Notes: generated by a model not told the origin, from the sequence alone. A stretch of DNA of 64,000 nt from Microtetraspora sp. NBRC 13810 (GCF_030268685.1 NZ_BSRQ01000012.1:124001-188000), one strand, 5' to 3'. Counted from the first letter of the stretch, positions 15,398-24,699 are shown. Numbers and translations: made by a program.

Positions 15398-16372
15398 ATG
15401 AAAGCGATGGTCAGAGAGGCATACTGCGCCCCGGACCTGCTGGAGCTCAGGGACGTCGGCAGGCCGGCCGTGGGACCTGACGACGTGCTCGTACGGGTTC
15501 GCGCGGCCGGCGTCGACCAGGGCGTCTGGCACGCCGTCACCGGCCTGCCGTACCTCACCAGGCTGGCCGGATTCGGGGTGCTGCGGCCGAAGTCCCCCGT
15601 TCCGGGGCTGGACGTCGCGGGGCGGGTGGAGGCGGTCGGCTCGGAGGTGACCCGGTTCCGGCCCGGCGACGACGTGTTCGGCGTCTGCGACGGGGCCCTC
15701 GCCGAGTACGCGTGCGGCCGGCAGCACAGGTTCGCGGCCAAGCCGGCGGGCGTCTCCTTCGAGCAGGCGGCGGCGGTCCCCGGCGCCGGCTACGTCGCCC
15801 TCCAGGGGCTTCGGGACGCCGGGCGGCTCCGGGCCGGGCAGCGGGTGCTGGTCATCGGTGCGGGCGGCGGCGTCGGGACGCTCGCGGTGCAGCTGGCCAG
15901 GGCGTTCGGGGCGCGGGTCACCGGCGTGTGCGGTCCGGGGAAGGCGGACCTGGTCCGCTCGATCGGCGCCGAGGACGTCGTCGACTACACCCGCGAGGAC
16001 TTCGCGGACGGCTCCCGCCACTACGACCTCATCCTGGACACCGCGGGACACCGCCCGCTGTCCCTGCTCCGGCGCGCCCTCACCCCCCGCGGCACCCTGG
16101 TGATCGTGGGCAGCGAGGGGGGCGGGCGCTGGTTGCAGGGCGTGGACCGTCAGCTCCGGGCGCTGCTCCTCACCCCGTTCGTCCGCCAGCGGCTCGGCGC
16201 CGTGTTCTCGGCCGAGCGGGAGAAGGACCTCCTGCTGCTCCGGGAGCTGGTCGACACCGGCGCGGTCACGCCGATCGTCGACCGGACCTTCCCGCTCGGC
16301 GAGGTCCCCGCGGCCATCAGATACCTGCGGGAAGGCCACGCGAGCGGGAAGGTCGTCATCACCGTCTCCTAG
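15398..16372 (+). CDS. Zinc-free MDR-superfamily NAD(P)-dependent quinone/alcohol oxidoreductase
   Basis: A 324-residue medium-chain reductase. An N-terminal GroES-like domain (about 1-120, with GLDVAGRVEAVGSEV and RFRPGDDVFGV) is followed by a Rossmann domain with the dinucleotide motif VIGAGGGVGTLAVQLA (about 150). The catalytic zinc ligands of classical alcohol dehydrogenases are not seen, so a quinone- or enone-reductase type is most likely, cytoplasmic and NADPH-dependent. The ATG at 15398 is preferred over a GTG overlapping the HTH stop because GGAGG lies six bases upstream. Last gene of the membrane protein/HTH operon. Confidence 0.87.
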   Translation: MKAMVREAYCAPDLLELRDVGRPAVGPDDVLVRVRAAGVDQGVWHAVTGLPYLTRLAGFGVLRPKSPVPGLDVAGRVEAVGSEVTRFRPGDDVFGVCDGALAEYACGRQHRFAAKPAGVSFEQAAAVPGAGYVALQGLRDAGRLRAGQRVLVIGAGGGVGTLAVQLARAFGARVTGVCGPGKADLVRSIGAEDVVDYTREDFADGSRHYDLILDTAGHRPLSLLRRALTPRGTLVIVGSEGGGRWLQGVDRQLRALLLTPFVRQRLGAVFSAEREKDLLLLRELVDTGAVTPIVDRTFPLGEVPAAIRYLREGHASGKVVITVS

Positions 16373-16424
16373 GCGAGGCCGGTGACGACGTGGCAGGCCG
16401 GCAGGGGATACGCCGCGGCCGTGA

Positions 16425-17759
16425 CTAGCTGCCGACCGGCGTCCCGGGAAGCGGGTCCATCACCCTCTTGGCCCGCAGGTCCTCCTCCTCGGTCTGCTGG
16501 ATCCTGCTCATGGACAGGCGCAGCAGCGGCGGGGCCATCAGCGAGGTGACGATGGCGACCAGAATCACGATCGTGTACACCTCGACGCTCAGGATGCCCA
16601 GTCGCAGGCCCACCATGGCGACCACCACCTCGATCACCCCGCGGGCGTTCAGCCCGGCGCCCAGCGCCAGCCCCTCCCAGCGGGACAACCGGCTGGCCCG
16701 GGCACCGGCGTACGCGCCGATGAACTTGCCCAGGATGGCGATGGCGAGCACGGCCAGCCCGGCCACCAGCACCAGGGGGTCGGCCAGCGAGGTGAGGTCC
16801 ATCCGCAGGCCGGCGGTGGCGAAGAAGATCGGCGCGAAGCCGGACAGCACCACGGTGCGGAGCGGGGCCAGCCTGGCCGGGTCCAGCCCCTTGCTGCTGC
16901 CGATCAGGATGCCGCAGACGAACGCGCCGAAGACCGCCTCCAGGCCCATCGCGTGGGTGGCCGCGGCGGAGAGCAGGATCAGCACGGCGGCGGTGGCCAC
17001 GGTGGGGCCCGCCTCCGAGGAGCGCGCCGCAGCCTGGAGCGAGACGCGGACCAGCGGGCGGCCGACCGTCGCCGCGAACACCACGACGAGGACCAGGTAG
17101 ACCAGGGAGGTGACGACGGTGCCGGTACGCAGGCCGGTGGTGGCCATCGCCGACACGATGGACAGCAGGAACCAGCCGATGGCGTCGTCGATCATGCCGG
17201 CGGTGAGGGTGAGCTGACCGATGTTCCGGTGCAGCAGCTTCATGTCCATCAGGGTCTTGGCGATCACCGGGATGGCGCTGACGCACATCGCCACGCCGAG
17301 GAACAGCGCGAAGACCGAAACGTCGGTGTTCGCCGGGATCAGCGAGGTGGGCATCAGGAACCCGGCGCCGATGCCGAAGGCGAGCGGCACCACCAGCCCG
17401 CCGAGGCTCACTCCGGCCGCCGTGCCCCCCTTCCGGCGCACCAGGCCCATGTCCATGTGGATGCCGGTGATGCCGACCAGCAGCAGCACGCCGATCTGGC
17501 CGACCGCGTCAAGCAGGTGGAACTGTTCCGTGGCGGCCGGGAACAGCCACTGGGAGAAGTCCGGCGCCACGTGCGCGAGGAAGGACGGGCCCAGGATCAC
17601 GCCCACGGAGAGTTCGCCGACGACCGCGGGCATGCCGAAACGCATGGCGAGCCGGCCGAGCGCGATGGCCATCAGGAGTAGCAGGCCGATCTGTAACAGG
17701 AAAATCAGAAGTTGATGTGCGGGAATGGGCGCCACAGGCGCCTCCAGAGCGGCAAGCAC
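16425..17759 (-). CDS. Kef-type monovalent cation:proton antiporter (CPA2)
   Basis: A 444-residue integral membrane protein with about 12 to 13 predicted helices and no C-terminal RCK/TrkA domain, so a short antiporter rather than a regulated KefB/C channel. Characteristic stretches are AVVGELSVGVILGPSFLAHV (helix 2), MIDDAIGWFLLSIVSA with the paired acidic residues of the ion site, EAVFGAFVCGILI and GLNARGVIEVVVAMVGLRLG near the end. It exchanges Na+ or K+ for H+ at the cytoplasmic membrane. The GTG start has GGAGGA six bases upstream. Monocistronic. Confidence 0.9.
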   Translation of the reverse strand: MLAALEAPVAPIPAHQLLIFLLQIGLLLLMAIALGRLAMRFGMPAVVGELSVGVILGPSFLAHVAPDFSQWLFPAATEQFHLLDAVGQIGVLLLVGITGIHMDMGLVRRKGGTAAGVSLGGLVVPLAFGIGAGFLMPTSLIPANTDVSVFALFLGVAMCVSAIPVIAKTLMDMKLLHRNIGQLTLTAGMIDDAIGWFLLSIVSAMATTGLRTGTVVTSLVYLVLVVVFAATVGRPLVRVSLQAAARSSEAGPTVATAAVLILLSAAATHAMGLEAVFGAFVCGILIGSSKGLDPARLAPLRTVVLSGFAPIFFATAGLRMDLTSLADPLVLVAGLAVLAIAILGKFIGAYAGARASRLSRWEGLALGAGLNARGVIEVVVAMVGLRLGILSVEVYTIVILVAIVTSLMAPPLLRLSMSRIQQTEEEDLRAKRVMDPLPGTPVGS

Positions 17760-17971
17760 GATGTGTCCTCCGTGAAAGATCGGGCCCCGTGACGAGCCTG
17801 TACTTTCCGCATGGTTCTGGCAACTGTGAAAAATTCCCCCGGGAGGGCACCCGGAGAACCCTGGAAAAATGATCAGCGTTGTCAGAAGGTGGAGATACGC
17901 CGCAAACCTCCGCCGACCCTCCCACCCCTCCGCCGCCGTACCCCCGTACGGCGGACGATGGAAGGAAGATC

Positions 17972-18379
17972 ATGGCTTCGACATCCGTCGCCCTCCTGAT
18001 GCTCGCCTCCGGCCTCGCGGCCGGCGGCACGCTCCAGGCGCAGGCCGGACCAGCGCCGGCGCAGGCTCGTACGGTCGCCGTCGCGCCGGCGTCCGGCACC
18101 GCCGCCGCGGCGCGGCCGAACCTGCGCGCCTGCTACGACGGCAAATGCCGGCTGACTCTCAAGAAGTCGGTGAAGTTCAAGGTCAGCCCCCGGTTCGGGG
18201 TCACCCAGGTGGCCATCTACCTGAGTTCGAGCCGGGTGCGGGTGAAGGCCACCGGACCGGGCGTGACGTCCCAGGCGTACCTCGGCCGCGGCACGTCGGG
18301 CTCGGTGAACGGCATCGGCGTGCGGGTGGTGTCGCTGTCCGGCGGCAAGGCGGTGCTCAGCCTCTCACCGGTGCGCTGA
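17972..18379 (+). CDS. Small secreted protein of unknown function
   Basis: A 135-residue protein with an N-terminal signal peptide (MASTSVALLMLASGLAAGGT, cleavage after about residue 24) and an Ala/Pro-rich linker to about 50. The mature domain contains two Cys close together (LRACYDGKCRLTLKK) and beta-rich strands (VTQVAIYLSSSRVRVKATG). The ATG at 17972 has GGAAGGA nine bases before it. It resembles small actinomycete extracytoplasmic proteins without assigned function. Convergent with the GH65 gene. Confidence 0.75.
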   Translation: MASTSVALLMLASGLAAGGTLQAQAGPAPAQARTVAVAPASGTAAAARPNLRACYDGKCRLTLKKSVKFKVSPRFGVTQVAIYLSSSRVRVKATGPGVTSQAYLGRGTSGSVNGIGVRVVSLSGGKAVLSLSPVR

Positions 18380-18400
18380 CCCCGCTCGGGCCGGGGGCGC

Positions 18401-20755
18401 TCAGTTGGAGTGGCGGGGGGCGGGCTCCCGGCCGGGCGGCTGGTGGATGTGCTGCTCCGGCACCGGGGTCAGCGGGTTCGGCCGGGTGACCGGCTCGGTG
18501 TTCAGCCGGAACCGCTCGCCGTGATGGGTGAGCGTGATCGGCGGCCCCTCGCGGAGCCGGTAGTGCGTCGCCTTCCGCGTGACGGTGACGCACACCAGGC
18601 TGCCCCGGTAGCGCAGCCGGAAGGCCAGCCGGGTGATGCCCGAGGGCAGCCTGGGAGCGAAGCACAGCCGGCCCTGACCGGCGCGCATGCCGCCGAACCC
18701 GGCGACCAGGGCGACCCACGCCCCCGCCAGCGACGCCATGTGGATCCCGTCGACGGTGTTGTTCTCCAGATCCTTCAGGTCCATCAGCGCCGCCTCGCCG
18801 AGGTAGCGGTAGGCGAGTTCGAGCTGCCCCACCTCGGCCGCCATGACCGCCTGGGTGCACGCGGACAGCGACGAGTCGCGGACCGTCAGCGCCTCGTAGT
18901 AGGCGAAGTTGCGAGCCTTCTCCTCGGGGGTGAACGCGTCCCCGCGCAGGTGCATCGCCAGCACCAGATCGGCCTGTTTGACGACCTGCCTGCGGTAGAG
19001 GTCGAAGTAGGGGAAGTGCAGGAGCAGCGGATACCGGTCCGGCCCGGTGGCGGCGAAGTTCCACAGGCCGTGCTTGGTGAAGCCCTCGCTCTGCGGGTGG
19101 ACGCCGAGCCGGTCGTCGTAGGGGATCGTCATGGCCTTCGCCGCGTCGCGCCACGTCGCGGTCTCCTCCACGCTGACCCCGAGCCCGGCGGCCAGGTCAG
19201 GGTGGCGGGTGGCGACCTCGGCGGCCTCGCGCAGGTTCTGCTGGGCCATCAGGTTGGTGTACACGTTGTTGTCCGCGACGGCGCTGTACTCGTCGGGGCC
19301 GGTCACGCCGTCGATGCGGTAACGCCCGTCGGCGTCGTGGTGCCCGAGGGCGCACCACAGCCGGGCCGTCGCGACCAGCAGCGGCAGGCCGGTGTCCCGC
19401 TCGAACGCGGTGTCCCCGGTGGCGTCCACGTACGCGGTGACCGCGTGCGCGATGTCGGCGTTGACATGGAAGGCCGCGGTACCGGCCGGCCAGTAGCCGG
19501 AACCCTCCTCGCCGTTGATCGTCCGCCACGGGAAGGCGGCCCCGGTCAGGCCGAGCTGGCGGGCGCGCTCCTCGGCCGAGGGCAGGGTCGACTTCCGCCA
19601 CGCCAGCGCGTACGCGGCGGCCCGCGAGTAGGTGAAGGTGAGCACGGGCAGCACGAAGATCTCGCTGTCCCAGAAGGCGTGCCCGTCGTACCCGGAGCCG
19701 GTCAGGCCCTTGCCCGCGATGGGCCGGTCCTCCAGGCGGGCGGCCGACTGCAACAGGTGGAACAGCGCGAAACGGACGGCCTGCTGCACCTCGGCGTCGC
19801 CCTCGACCTCCACGTCCGCGCCGTCCCAGAAGTCGTCGAGGAACTGCCGCTGGTCGGCGCACAGGCCCTCCCAGCCGACCAGCCGGGCGGCGGCCAGCGC
19901 CGCGACGACCTGGTCGTGCATGGCGGCCCTGGACCGCTTGGCCGACCAGCCGTAGGAGAACAGCTTGACCAGCCGCAGCGGCCGGCCGGGCTCCAACTGG
20001 GTGGCGACCGTCACCCGGCTGACGTCGCCGCTGCCCTCCGCCTCCACCCGGGTGCCCTCGGGCCCGTCCACGTCGTGCCACATTGCGGCGGCCACCCGCA
20101 GCCCGCTGGACCGGGTGCAGTGGACCATGATCGCCACCCCGTCCTTCGCCGGTACGTTCTCCTCCAGGACCAGCGGCGACTCCAGCACGGAGGCCGCCCG
20201 CGGGTCGCCGCCCAGGGAGCCCAGGGTCTCGTTGGCGACCAGCTCGGACTGCACGACCACACGCCGCGGCCGGTCGATCGCCTCGACCTCGTACAGGATC
20301 GCGGCGACCGCGCGGTGGGTGAAGGACACCAGCCGGGTGGAGGTGACCCGCACCTGGCCGCCGGTCGGGGAGCTCCAGTTCGCCCGGCGGGTCAGCGTCC
20401 CGGCGCGCATGTCGAGGACCCGCTCGTGCTCGTGCAGCGTGCCGTACCGCACGTCGAACGGCTCGTCGTCCACCAGCAGCCGGATCAGCTTGCCGTTGGT
20501 GACGTTCACCACCGTCTGCCCCGATTCGGGGTACCCGTAGCCGGCCTCGGCGTACGGCAGCGGCCGGAGGTCGTAGACCGAGTTGAGGTAGGTGCCCGGC
20601 TGCCCGTACGGCTCGCCCTCCTCCAGGTTGCCGCGCAGGCCGATGTGCCCGTTGGACAGCGCGAACACCGACTCCGTCTGGGCCAGCACGTCGAGGTGCA
20701 ACCGGCACTCCCGCACCGACCACGGCTCCACCGTGAACGCGGGATGCTGGATCAT
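18401..20755 (-). CDS. Glycoside hydrolase family 65 phosphorylase (trehalose/maltose/kojibiose type)
   Basis: A 784-residue inverting phosphorylase that splits an alpha-glucosyl disaccharide with phosphate to beta-glucose-1-phosphate and glucose. Domains in order are an N-terminal beta-sandwich (FALSNGHIGLRGNLEEGEPYG at about 35), an (alpha/alpha)6 barrel with the general-acid Glu in VTGPDEYS, the phosphate-site region, and a C-terminal beta-sandwich. The ATG overlaps the stop of the HAD gene (ATGA), so the two are coupled and the beta-glucose-1-phosphate can pass straight to the mutase. Which disaccharide is used cannot be told by eye. The frame continues open upstream, but that part is antisense-like shadow of the HAD gene. 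Confidence 0.92.
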   Translation of the reverse strand: MIQHPAFTVEPWSVRECRLHLDVLAQTESVFALSNGHIGLRGNLEEGEPYGQPGTYLNSVYDLRPLPYAEAGYGYPESGQTVVNVTNGKLIRLLVDDEPFDVRYGTLHEHERVLDMRAGTLTRRANWSSPTGGQVRVTSTRLVSFTHRAVAAILYEVEAIDRPRRVVVQSELVANETLGSLGGDPRAASVLESPLVLEENVPAKDGVAIMVHCTRSSGLRVAAAMWHDVDGPEGTRVEAEGSGDVSRVTVATQLEPGRPLRLVKLFSYGWSAKRSRAAMHDQVVAALAAARLVGWEGLCADQRQFLDDFWDGADVEVEGDAEVQQAVRFALFHLLQSAARLEDRPIAGKGLTGSGYDGHAFWDSEIFVLPVLTFTYSRAAAYALAWRKSTLPSAEERARQLGLTGAAFPWRTINGEEGSGYWPAGTAAFHVNADIAHAVTAYVDATGDTAFERDTGLPLLVATARLWCALGHHDADGRYRIDGVTGPDEYSAVADNNVYTNLMAQQNLREAAEVATRHPDLAAGLGVSVEETATWRDAAKAMTIPYDDRLGVHPQSEGFTKHGLWNFAATGPDRYPLLLHFPYFDLYRRQVVKQADLVLAMHLRGDAFTPEEKARNFAYYEALTVRDSSLSACTQAVMAAEVGQLELAYRYLGEAALMDLKDLENNTVDGIHMASLAGAWVALVAGFGGMRAGQGRLCFAPRLPSGITRLAFRLRYRGSLVCVTVTRKATHYRLREGPPITLTHHGERFRLNTEPVTRPNPLTPVPEQHIHQPPGREPAPRHSN

Positions 20756-21501
20756 TCCGTCCCCTCCTCCAGCAGGTCGGCGAGGTCGGTGACCACGATG
20801 TCCGCGCCGTGCTCGCGCAACTCGCGTGCCTGCCCGGCCCGGTCCACGCCGACGACGCAGGCGAACCCGCCCGCGTGGCCGGCCGCCACCCCGGCCAGCG
20901 CGTCCTCGAACACCGCCGCCTCGGCGGCCTCCAGGCCGAGCGCCTCGGCGCCCGCGAGGTACATGTCCGGGGCCGGCTTGCCGGCGAGACGGCGGCGCTT
21001 TGCGACGACGCCGTCGATCCGCGCCTCGAAGTACCCGGTGAGCCCGGCGGCCGACAGGACGCGCTCGGTGTTGGCGCTCGCCGACACCACGGCCCTGCGC
21101 AGCCCGGCTTCCCTGGCGGCCGTCACGTACCGGACCGAACCGGGGAACACCTCCACGCCGTCCCTGTCCATGATCTCCTGGACGAGGGCGTTCTTCCGGT
21201 CGCTCAGCGCGTACACGGTCCGGGCGTCCGGCGGGTCGTCCGGCGAACCCACGGGCAGGCTGATCCCGCGCGAGTCCAGGAAGCTCCTCGTCCCGTCCAG
21301 CCGTGCCTTCCCGTCCACGTACGTGTCGTAGTCGGCGACCGCGTCGAACGGCACGAAGGGATGACCCGTCCGGCCGGCCCATCCGCGCAGGAACTCGTCG
21401 AACATCGACTTCCACGCGGCGGCGTGCACCGTCGCGGTGCGGGTGAGCACGCCGTCCATGTCGAACAGACACCCGCGCACCCCGTCAGGCAATCCGAGCA
21501 T
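20752..21501 (-). CDS. Beta-phosphoglucomutase-family HAD hydrolase
   Basis: A 249-residue HAD-superfamily protein with the nucleophile motif FDMDGVLT (Asp14, Asp16), a large alpha cap typical of beta-phosphoglucomutases (about 25-110), VVSASANTERVL (motif II, about 140), Lys in AGKPAPDMYL (motif III) and the acidic motif IV VFEDALAG. It converts beta-glucose-1-phosphate to glucose-6-phosphate. The downstream, overlapping GH65 phosphorylase supplies that substrate, making this a two-gene disaccharide phosphorolysis operon. A pair of direct repeats lies about 100 bp upstream. Confidence 0.9.
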   Translation of the reverse strand: MLGLPDGVRGCLFDMDGVLTRTATVHAAAWKSMFDEFLRGWAGRTGHPFVPFDAVADYDTYVDGKARLDGTRSFLDSRGISLPVGSPDDPPDARTVYALSDRKNALVQEIMDRDGVEVFPGSVRYVTAAREAGLRRAVVSASANTERVLSAAGLTGYFEARIDGVVAKRRRLAGKPAPDMYLAGAEALGLEAAEAAVFEDALAGVAAGHAGGFACVVGVDRAGQARELREHGADIVVTDLADLLEEGTE

Positions 21502-21600
21502 CGGCCCTCCTCCCGCGCCCCCTCACCTGCGCCTACCCCCGGTGGGGGCCTCATATCACCGGCGGGGCCGCCGGAAGGCGTGAGGAGAAACGGGGCGGCC

Positions 21601-21635
21601 TTTCCCGCGAAGAAGGGGCGCGTTTCCCGCGAAGA
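21601..21635. promoter_or_regulatory. Two direct 13-bp repeats at 22-bp spacing upstream of the HAD-GH65 operon
   Basis: TTTCCCGCGAAGA occurs at 21601-21613 and again at 21623-21635, about two helical turns apart. Each holds the near-palindrome TTCCCGCGAA. They lie 100 to 134 bp upstream of the HAD start, inside the 244-bp divergent-free gap 21502-21745. The position suits a sugar-responsive (for example LacI-type) operator, but no regulator gene is adjacent. Confidence 0.4.
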
Positions 21636-21745
21636 GAACGGCAGGGCGATGGTGATCGATTATCCGGCACAATCGCCCGCATGACCGGAATGGCCGCCCG
21701 CCGTCGCGGTCAACGTACTGATCGCCGGGTATTCACCGGCACGCC

Positions 21746-22291
21746 TTATGAGGCCCGGGGCGCGCGGTCGATCCGGTAGACGTAGTGGACGGGGCCGTCG
21801 ATCGGGTTGTCCGGCTCCATCTCGCCCTCCGCGACGCGGCGCAGCCCGGCCTTCTCCAGCGCCCGCCAGGAGGCCCGGTTGGCCGCGGACACCGGGACCA
21901 TGACGCAGGTGGCGGACGGCAGGTCGGTCCAGGTCCGCTCGACCAAGGCGCGGATCATCGCCGGTCCGAGCCCCCTGCCGACCTGTTCCGGCTCGCCGAT
22001 CAGGTAGTCGATGCCCACCGCGCCCTCCGGTACGGGGAGGACGGCGGCCAGCTCGGCCACGGAGTGCGGGGCGTCGGCCAGCATCACCCGCTGGACCAGG
22101 CCGAGCGGCCGGCCGTCGAGGAGGACGAGCAGGTCCTCGGAGGGCCTCTCGCCCCTGGCCGACGGGCCGAAGTCGCGCGCCACCGCCTCGGGCGACGTCT
22201 CGTGGTTCCACCACCGGGCCACGTGCGGTTGCTCAAGCCACGCCTTCAGCAGCGGGAAGTCCCGCTCCTTCAGCCGTCGCCACGTGATCAT
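21746..22291 (-). CDS. GNAT acetyltransferase related to AAC(6') aminoglycoside acetyltransferases
   Basis: About 181 residues. The start is taken at the ATG at 22291 (MITWRRLKERDFPLLKAWL), because a GGAG site lies eight bases upstream and this is where the family usually begins; a frame extension to 22351 adds an unmatched basic peptide. Characteristic are WLEQPHVARWWN, GIDYLIGEPEQVGRGLGPAM (acetyl-CoA P-loop region) and NRASWRALEKAGLRRV. Members acetylate aminoglycosides or, in siderophore pathways, hydroxy-lysine-type amines. Nothing nearby decides between resistance and another amine substrate. Confidence 0.82.
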   Translation of the reverse strand: MITWRRLKERDFPLLKAWLEQPHVARWWNHETSPEAVARDFGPSARGERPSEDLLVLLDGRPLGLVQRVMLADAPHSVAELAAVLPVPEGAVGIDYLIGEPEQVGRGLGPAMIRALVERTWTDLPSATCVMVPVSAANRASWRALEKAGLRRVAEGEMEPDNPIDGPVHYVYRIDRAPRAS

Positions 22292-22373
22292 GCCGGGTTC
22301 TCCGGGCCTCGGTCCTCGGATCCGGACGTCAGCCTTGCTCATCTGGATCAAGCCCTACGCTCTGGATAAAGCC

Positions 22374-23465
22374 CTACGAAAACTGGTAAATCAGGTTATC
22401 TCCTTCGGATTCGCTGCTCACGCTCGCGTACACCCATACCCGGCCGCCGGGCATTGAGGCCAGATCGCTCACCCACGGCCGCCCGTCCGGCTGCCGCGGC
22501 AGCGCCGCCGCCCGCCACTTTCCACCGCGGTACTCGTGCACGTACCGCCCCGCAGCCAGCCACGCGCGGCCCCCGGCGGCTTCGACGGCGTCCAGCTCGG
22601 CGCCCTTGAGGGCCACCCGCATCCGCTTCCACCGCCTGCCGTCCCAGTGGAACACCGCGTCGCCGACTCCGGTGGCGACGCCCTCGCATTTCCGGTCGCG
22701 GCTGACCAGGGCGCCGGCGACCCACACGTCGGCGGCGGAGGCGGCGGCCAGGCCGGTCAGCTCCATCCTGGGCGCGTTGAAGACGCCCGCGCAGCCGTAC
22801 TCGGGCTTCCGGGGGGCCGGGGCGGCGGGCAGTCCGATCTTCGGGAGCGCCTGCGCGGCCCAGCGCCTTCCGTCCCACCTCATCACCGTGCCGCCGCCCA
22901 TGGCCCACACGGCGTCCGGGCCGGCCGCAGTGAGACGGTCCACCCGCCTGGGCGCCGGGACGCGCCGCCAGGAGGTGCCGTCCCAGTGGGACAGCCGGCC
23001 GTTCCCACCGGCCACCCAGACGTCACGGGCGGAGACGACCACGGCGTCGGCGACGCCGTGCCCGGCCGGCAGCGCGGGGAGGGCACGCCACGCGGTGCCT
23101 TCGAGGCGCCAGGCGCGGACCCGCCGGCCGGTCCACTCCTGGGCGACGATCCACGGCGTGCCCCCGGAGACCGCTCTGGTCAGCACGGTGTCGGCGTCGG
23201 CGTCCTTGAGCGGCGGGGGGACGGCGGCCTTCTTCCACGCCTTGCCGTTCCAGGTCATCATCGACCATGTGGAGACGCCGCCGTCATAGCTGATCGCCCA
23301 CGCCCGGTCGCCGGTGCCGGTGATCTGGCGCAGCGACGTGTCGCCGACGGGGCCGCCGCGGTAGGTCGGACGCCAGTCGCCCGGCCCGGCGGCGGAAGCG
23401 GGACCGGGGAGCAGGGCGGTCGCCAGGACGACGGCCGAGGCGGTGATCTTGAGCATGCGGCTCAT
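22374..23465 (-). CDS. Secreted beta-propeller-like protein
   Basis: A 363-residue exported protein. The signal peptide (MSRMLKITASAVVLATALLP, cleavage after PASA) is followed by repeated blades of about 45-50 residues with the pattern 'AVW...NGRLSHWDGTSWRRVPAP' and 'WDGRRWAAQALPK'. Each blade ends in W-x-G-(x)-W-(+), as in Kelch/WD-like propellers of actinomycetes. Two Cys (about 215 and 250) may pair extracellularly. No catalytic motif is seen; it is probably a binding or scaffold protein outside the membrane. Isolated gene. Confidence 0.75.
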   Translation of the reverse strand: MSRMLKITASAVVLATALLPGPASAAGPGDWRPTYRGGPVGDTSLRQITGTGDRAWAISYDGGVSTWSMMTWNGKAWKKAAVPPPLKDADADTVLTRAVSGGTPWIVAQEWTGRRVRAWRLEGTAWRALPALPAGHGVADAVVVSARDVWVAGGNGRLSHWDGTSWRRVPAPRRVDRLTAAGPDAVWAMGGGTVMRWDGRRWAAQALPKIGLPAAPAPRKPEYGCAGVFNAPRMELTGLAAASAADVWVAGALVSRDRKCEGVATGVGDAVFHWDGRRWKRMRVALKGAELDAVEAAGGRAWLAAGRYVHEYRGGKWRAAALPRQPDGRPWVSDLASMPGGRVWVYASVSSESEGDNLIYQFS

Positions 23466-23692
23466 TCGATCACAGGCCGGAGCGGGAGAGAGGCCGAACC
23501 GTTACATCGACCCCGGCCGCCGCCACCGGGCCGATCCGGCGATCCGGGGCGCGGGACGATCGGGGCCGTGCCGGCGTAACTAGGCTGGGGAGGTGGCTCC
23601 GGCCCGAGCGCCGGAGACTTCAGGCACCCGCAACAGCCCGGCACCCGCCAGGTCCGCCCCCCGGTCGCCGGCACCGATCAGAAGGACCTCGC

Positions 23693-24640
23693 ATGCCCTC
23701 CTCCACCGCGCACGTCGCGACCGACCGCCCGGCGCGCTATGTCAGGCAACTCGTCTCGCACATGGGCCACCGGACCACGACCGAGATCGCCGGCGACGGC
23801 CGGGGGACCATCACGCTCAGCGGGGGCACCTGCGTGCTCACGCCGTCCGGCGGCCACCTGGACCTCATCGCCACGGCCGGGGACGTCGAAGCCCTGGCGG
23901 GCGTCCAGGAGGTCATCACCCGGCACCTGCTGCGCTTCGCCACCCAGGAGGAGCTCGCCGTCGAGTGGACGGCGCCCGTCACGGCGGAGTCCATGCAGAT
24001 CATCGACCCCGTCATCGGCGACTACCTGCTCACCCACTGCACACCGGCCGACGAGGTGCTCCAGGACCTGGTGGTGGAGACGCGGGAGGCCACCGGCGGG
24101 GCGTCGGGGATGCAGATCTCGCACGACGAGGGCGCCTTCCTGACCATGCTGGTCCGGCTGACCGGCGCGCGGAACGCGGTCGAGGTGGGCGTGTTCACCG
24201 GCTACTCGTCGATCTGCATCGCCCGCGGTCTCGCCGAGGGCGGCCGGCTCCTCGCCTGCGACGTGAGCGACGAGTGGACCTCCATCGCCAGGCGCTACTG
24301 GGAACGCGCGGGGGTGTCCGACCGGATCGACCTGAAGATCGGCCCGGCGATCGACACGCTGCGCGCCCTGCCCGACGAGCCGACCCTCGACATCGCCTTC
24401 ATCGACGCGGACAAGGTGAACTACCCGCTCTACTACGAGGAGATCGTGCGACGGCTGCGTCCCGGCGGGCTCGTCGTGCTGGACAACGTGTTCCTCGGCG
24501 GCCGTGTCGTCGATCCGGCCCACCAGGAGGAGCACCACGTGGCGATGCGCCGGCTGAACGACCTCCTGGTGCGGGACGAGCGGGTCGAGTCGGTGATGCT
24601 CCCGGTCCGCGACGGCGTCACCCTCGCCCGCAGGCGCTGA
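23693..24640 (+). CDS. DUF2218 domain fused to class I SAM-dependent O-methyltransferase
   Basis: A 315-residue two-domain protein. Residues 1-95 match the DUF2218 pattern (STAHVATDRPARYVRQLVSH, GGTCVLTPSGGHLDLI, HLLRFATQEELAVEWT), usually a free-standing small protein near siderophore-interacting flavoproteins. Residues 100-315 are a caffeoyl-CoA-type O-methyltransferase: motif I VEVGVFTGYSSICIARGL, DIAFIDADKVNYPLYY (metal/substrate Asp) and LVVLDNVFLGG. The domains are in one uninterrupted frame. The methyltransferase probably acts on a catechol-type phenol, which would fit iron-chelator metabolism suggested by DUF2218; that link is inference. Confidence 0.85.
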   Translation: MPSSTAHVATDRPARYVRQLVSHMGHRTTTEIAGDGRGTITLSGGTCVLTPSGGHLDLIATAGDVEALAGVQEVITRHLLRFATQEELAVEWTAPVTAESMQIIDPVIGDYLLTHCTPADEVLQDLVVETREATGGASGMQISHDEGAFLTMLVRLTGARNAVEVGVFTGYSSICIARGLAEGGRLLACDVSDEWTSIARRYWERAGVSDRIDLKIGPAIDTLRALPDEPTLDIAFIDADKVNYPLYYEEIVRRLRPGGLVVLDNVFLGGRVVDPAHQEEHHVAMRRLNDLLVRDERVESVMLPVRDGVTLARRR

Positions 24641-24699
24641 CCCGCCCCGCGCGGTCCTTGCCCCGCGCGGTCCTCGCCTCGCGCGGTCCCCGCCCCGCG

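Noticed and set aside
16953-17681. Long plus-strand open frames antisense to the Kef antiporter, PucR, MFS and ABC genes
   Set aside because: High GC gives long shadow frames with Arg/Gly/Pro-rich, low-complexity translations and no recognisable domains.
18401-21472. A single 1023-residue open frame spanning the GH65 gene and beyond
   Set aside because: The upstream third is the antisense-like shadow of the HAD gene; the GH65 ATG at 20755 overlaps the HAD stop in the usual ATGA manner.
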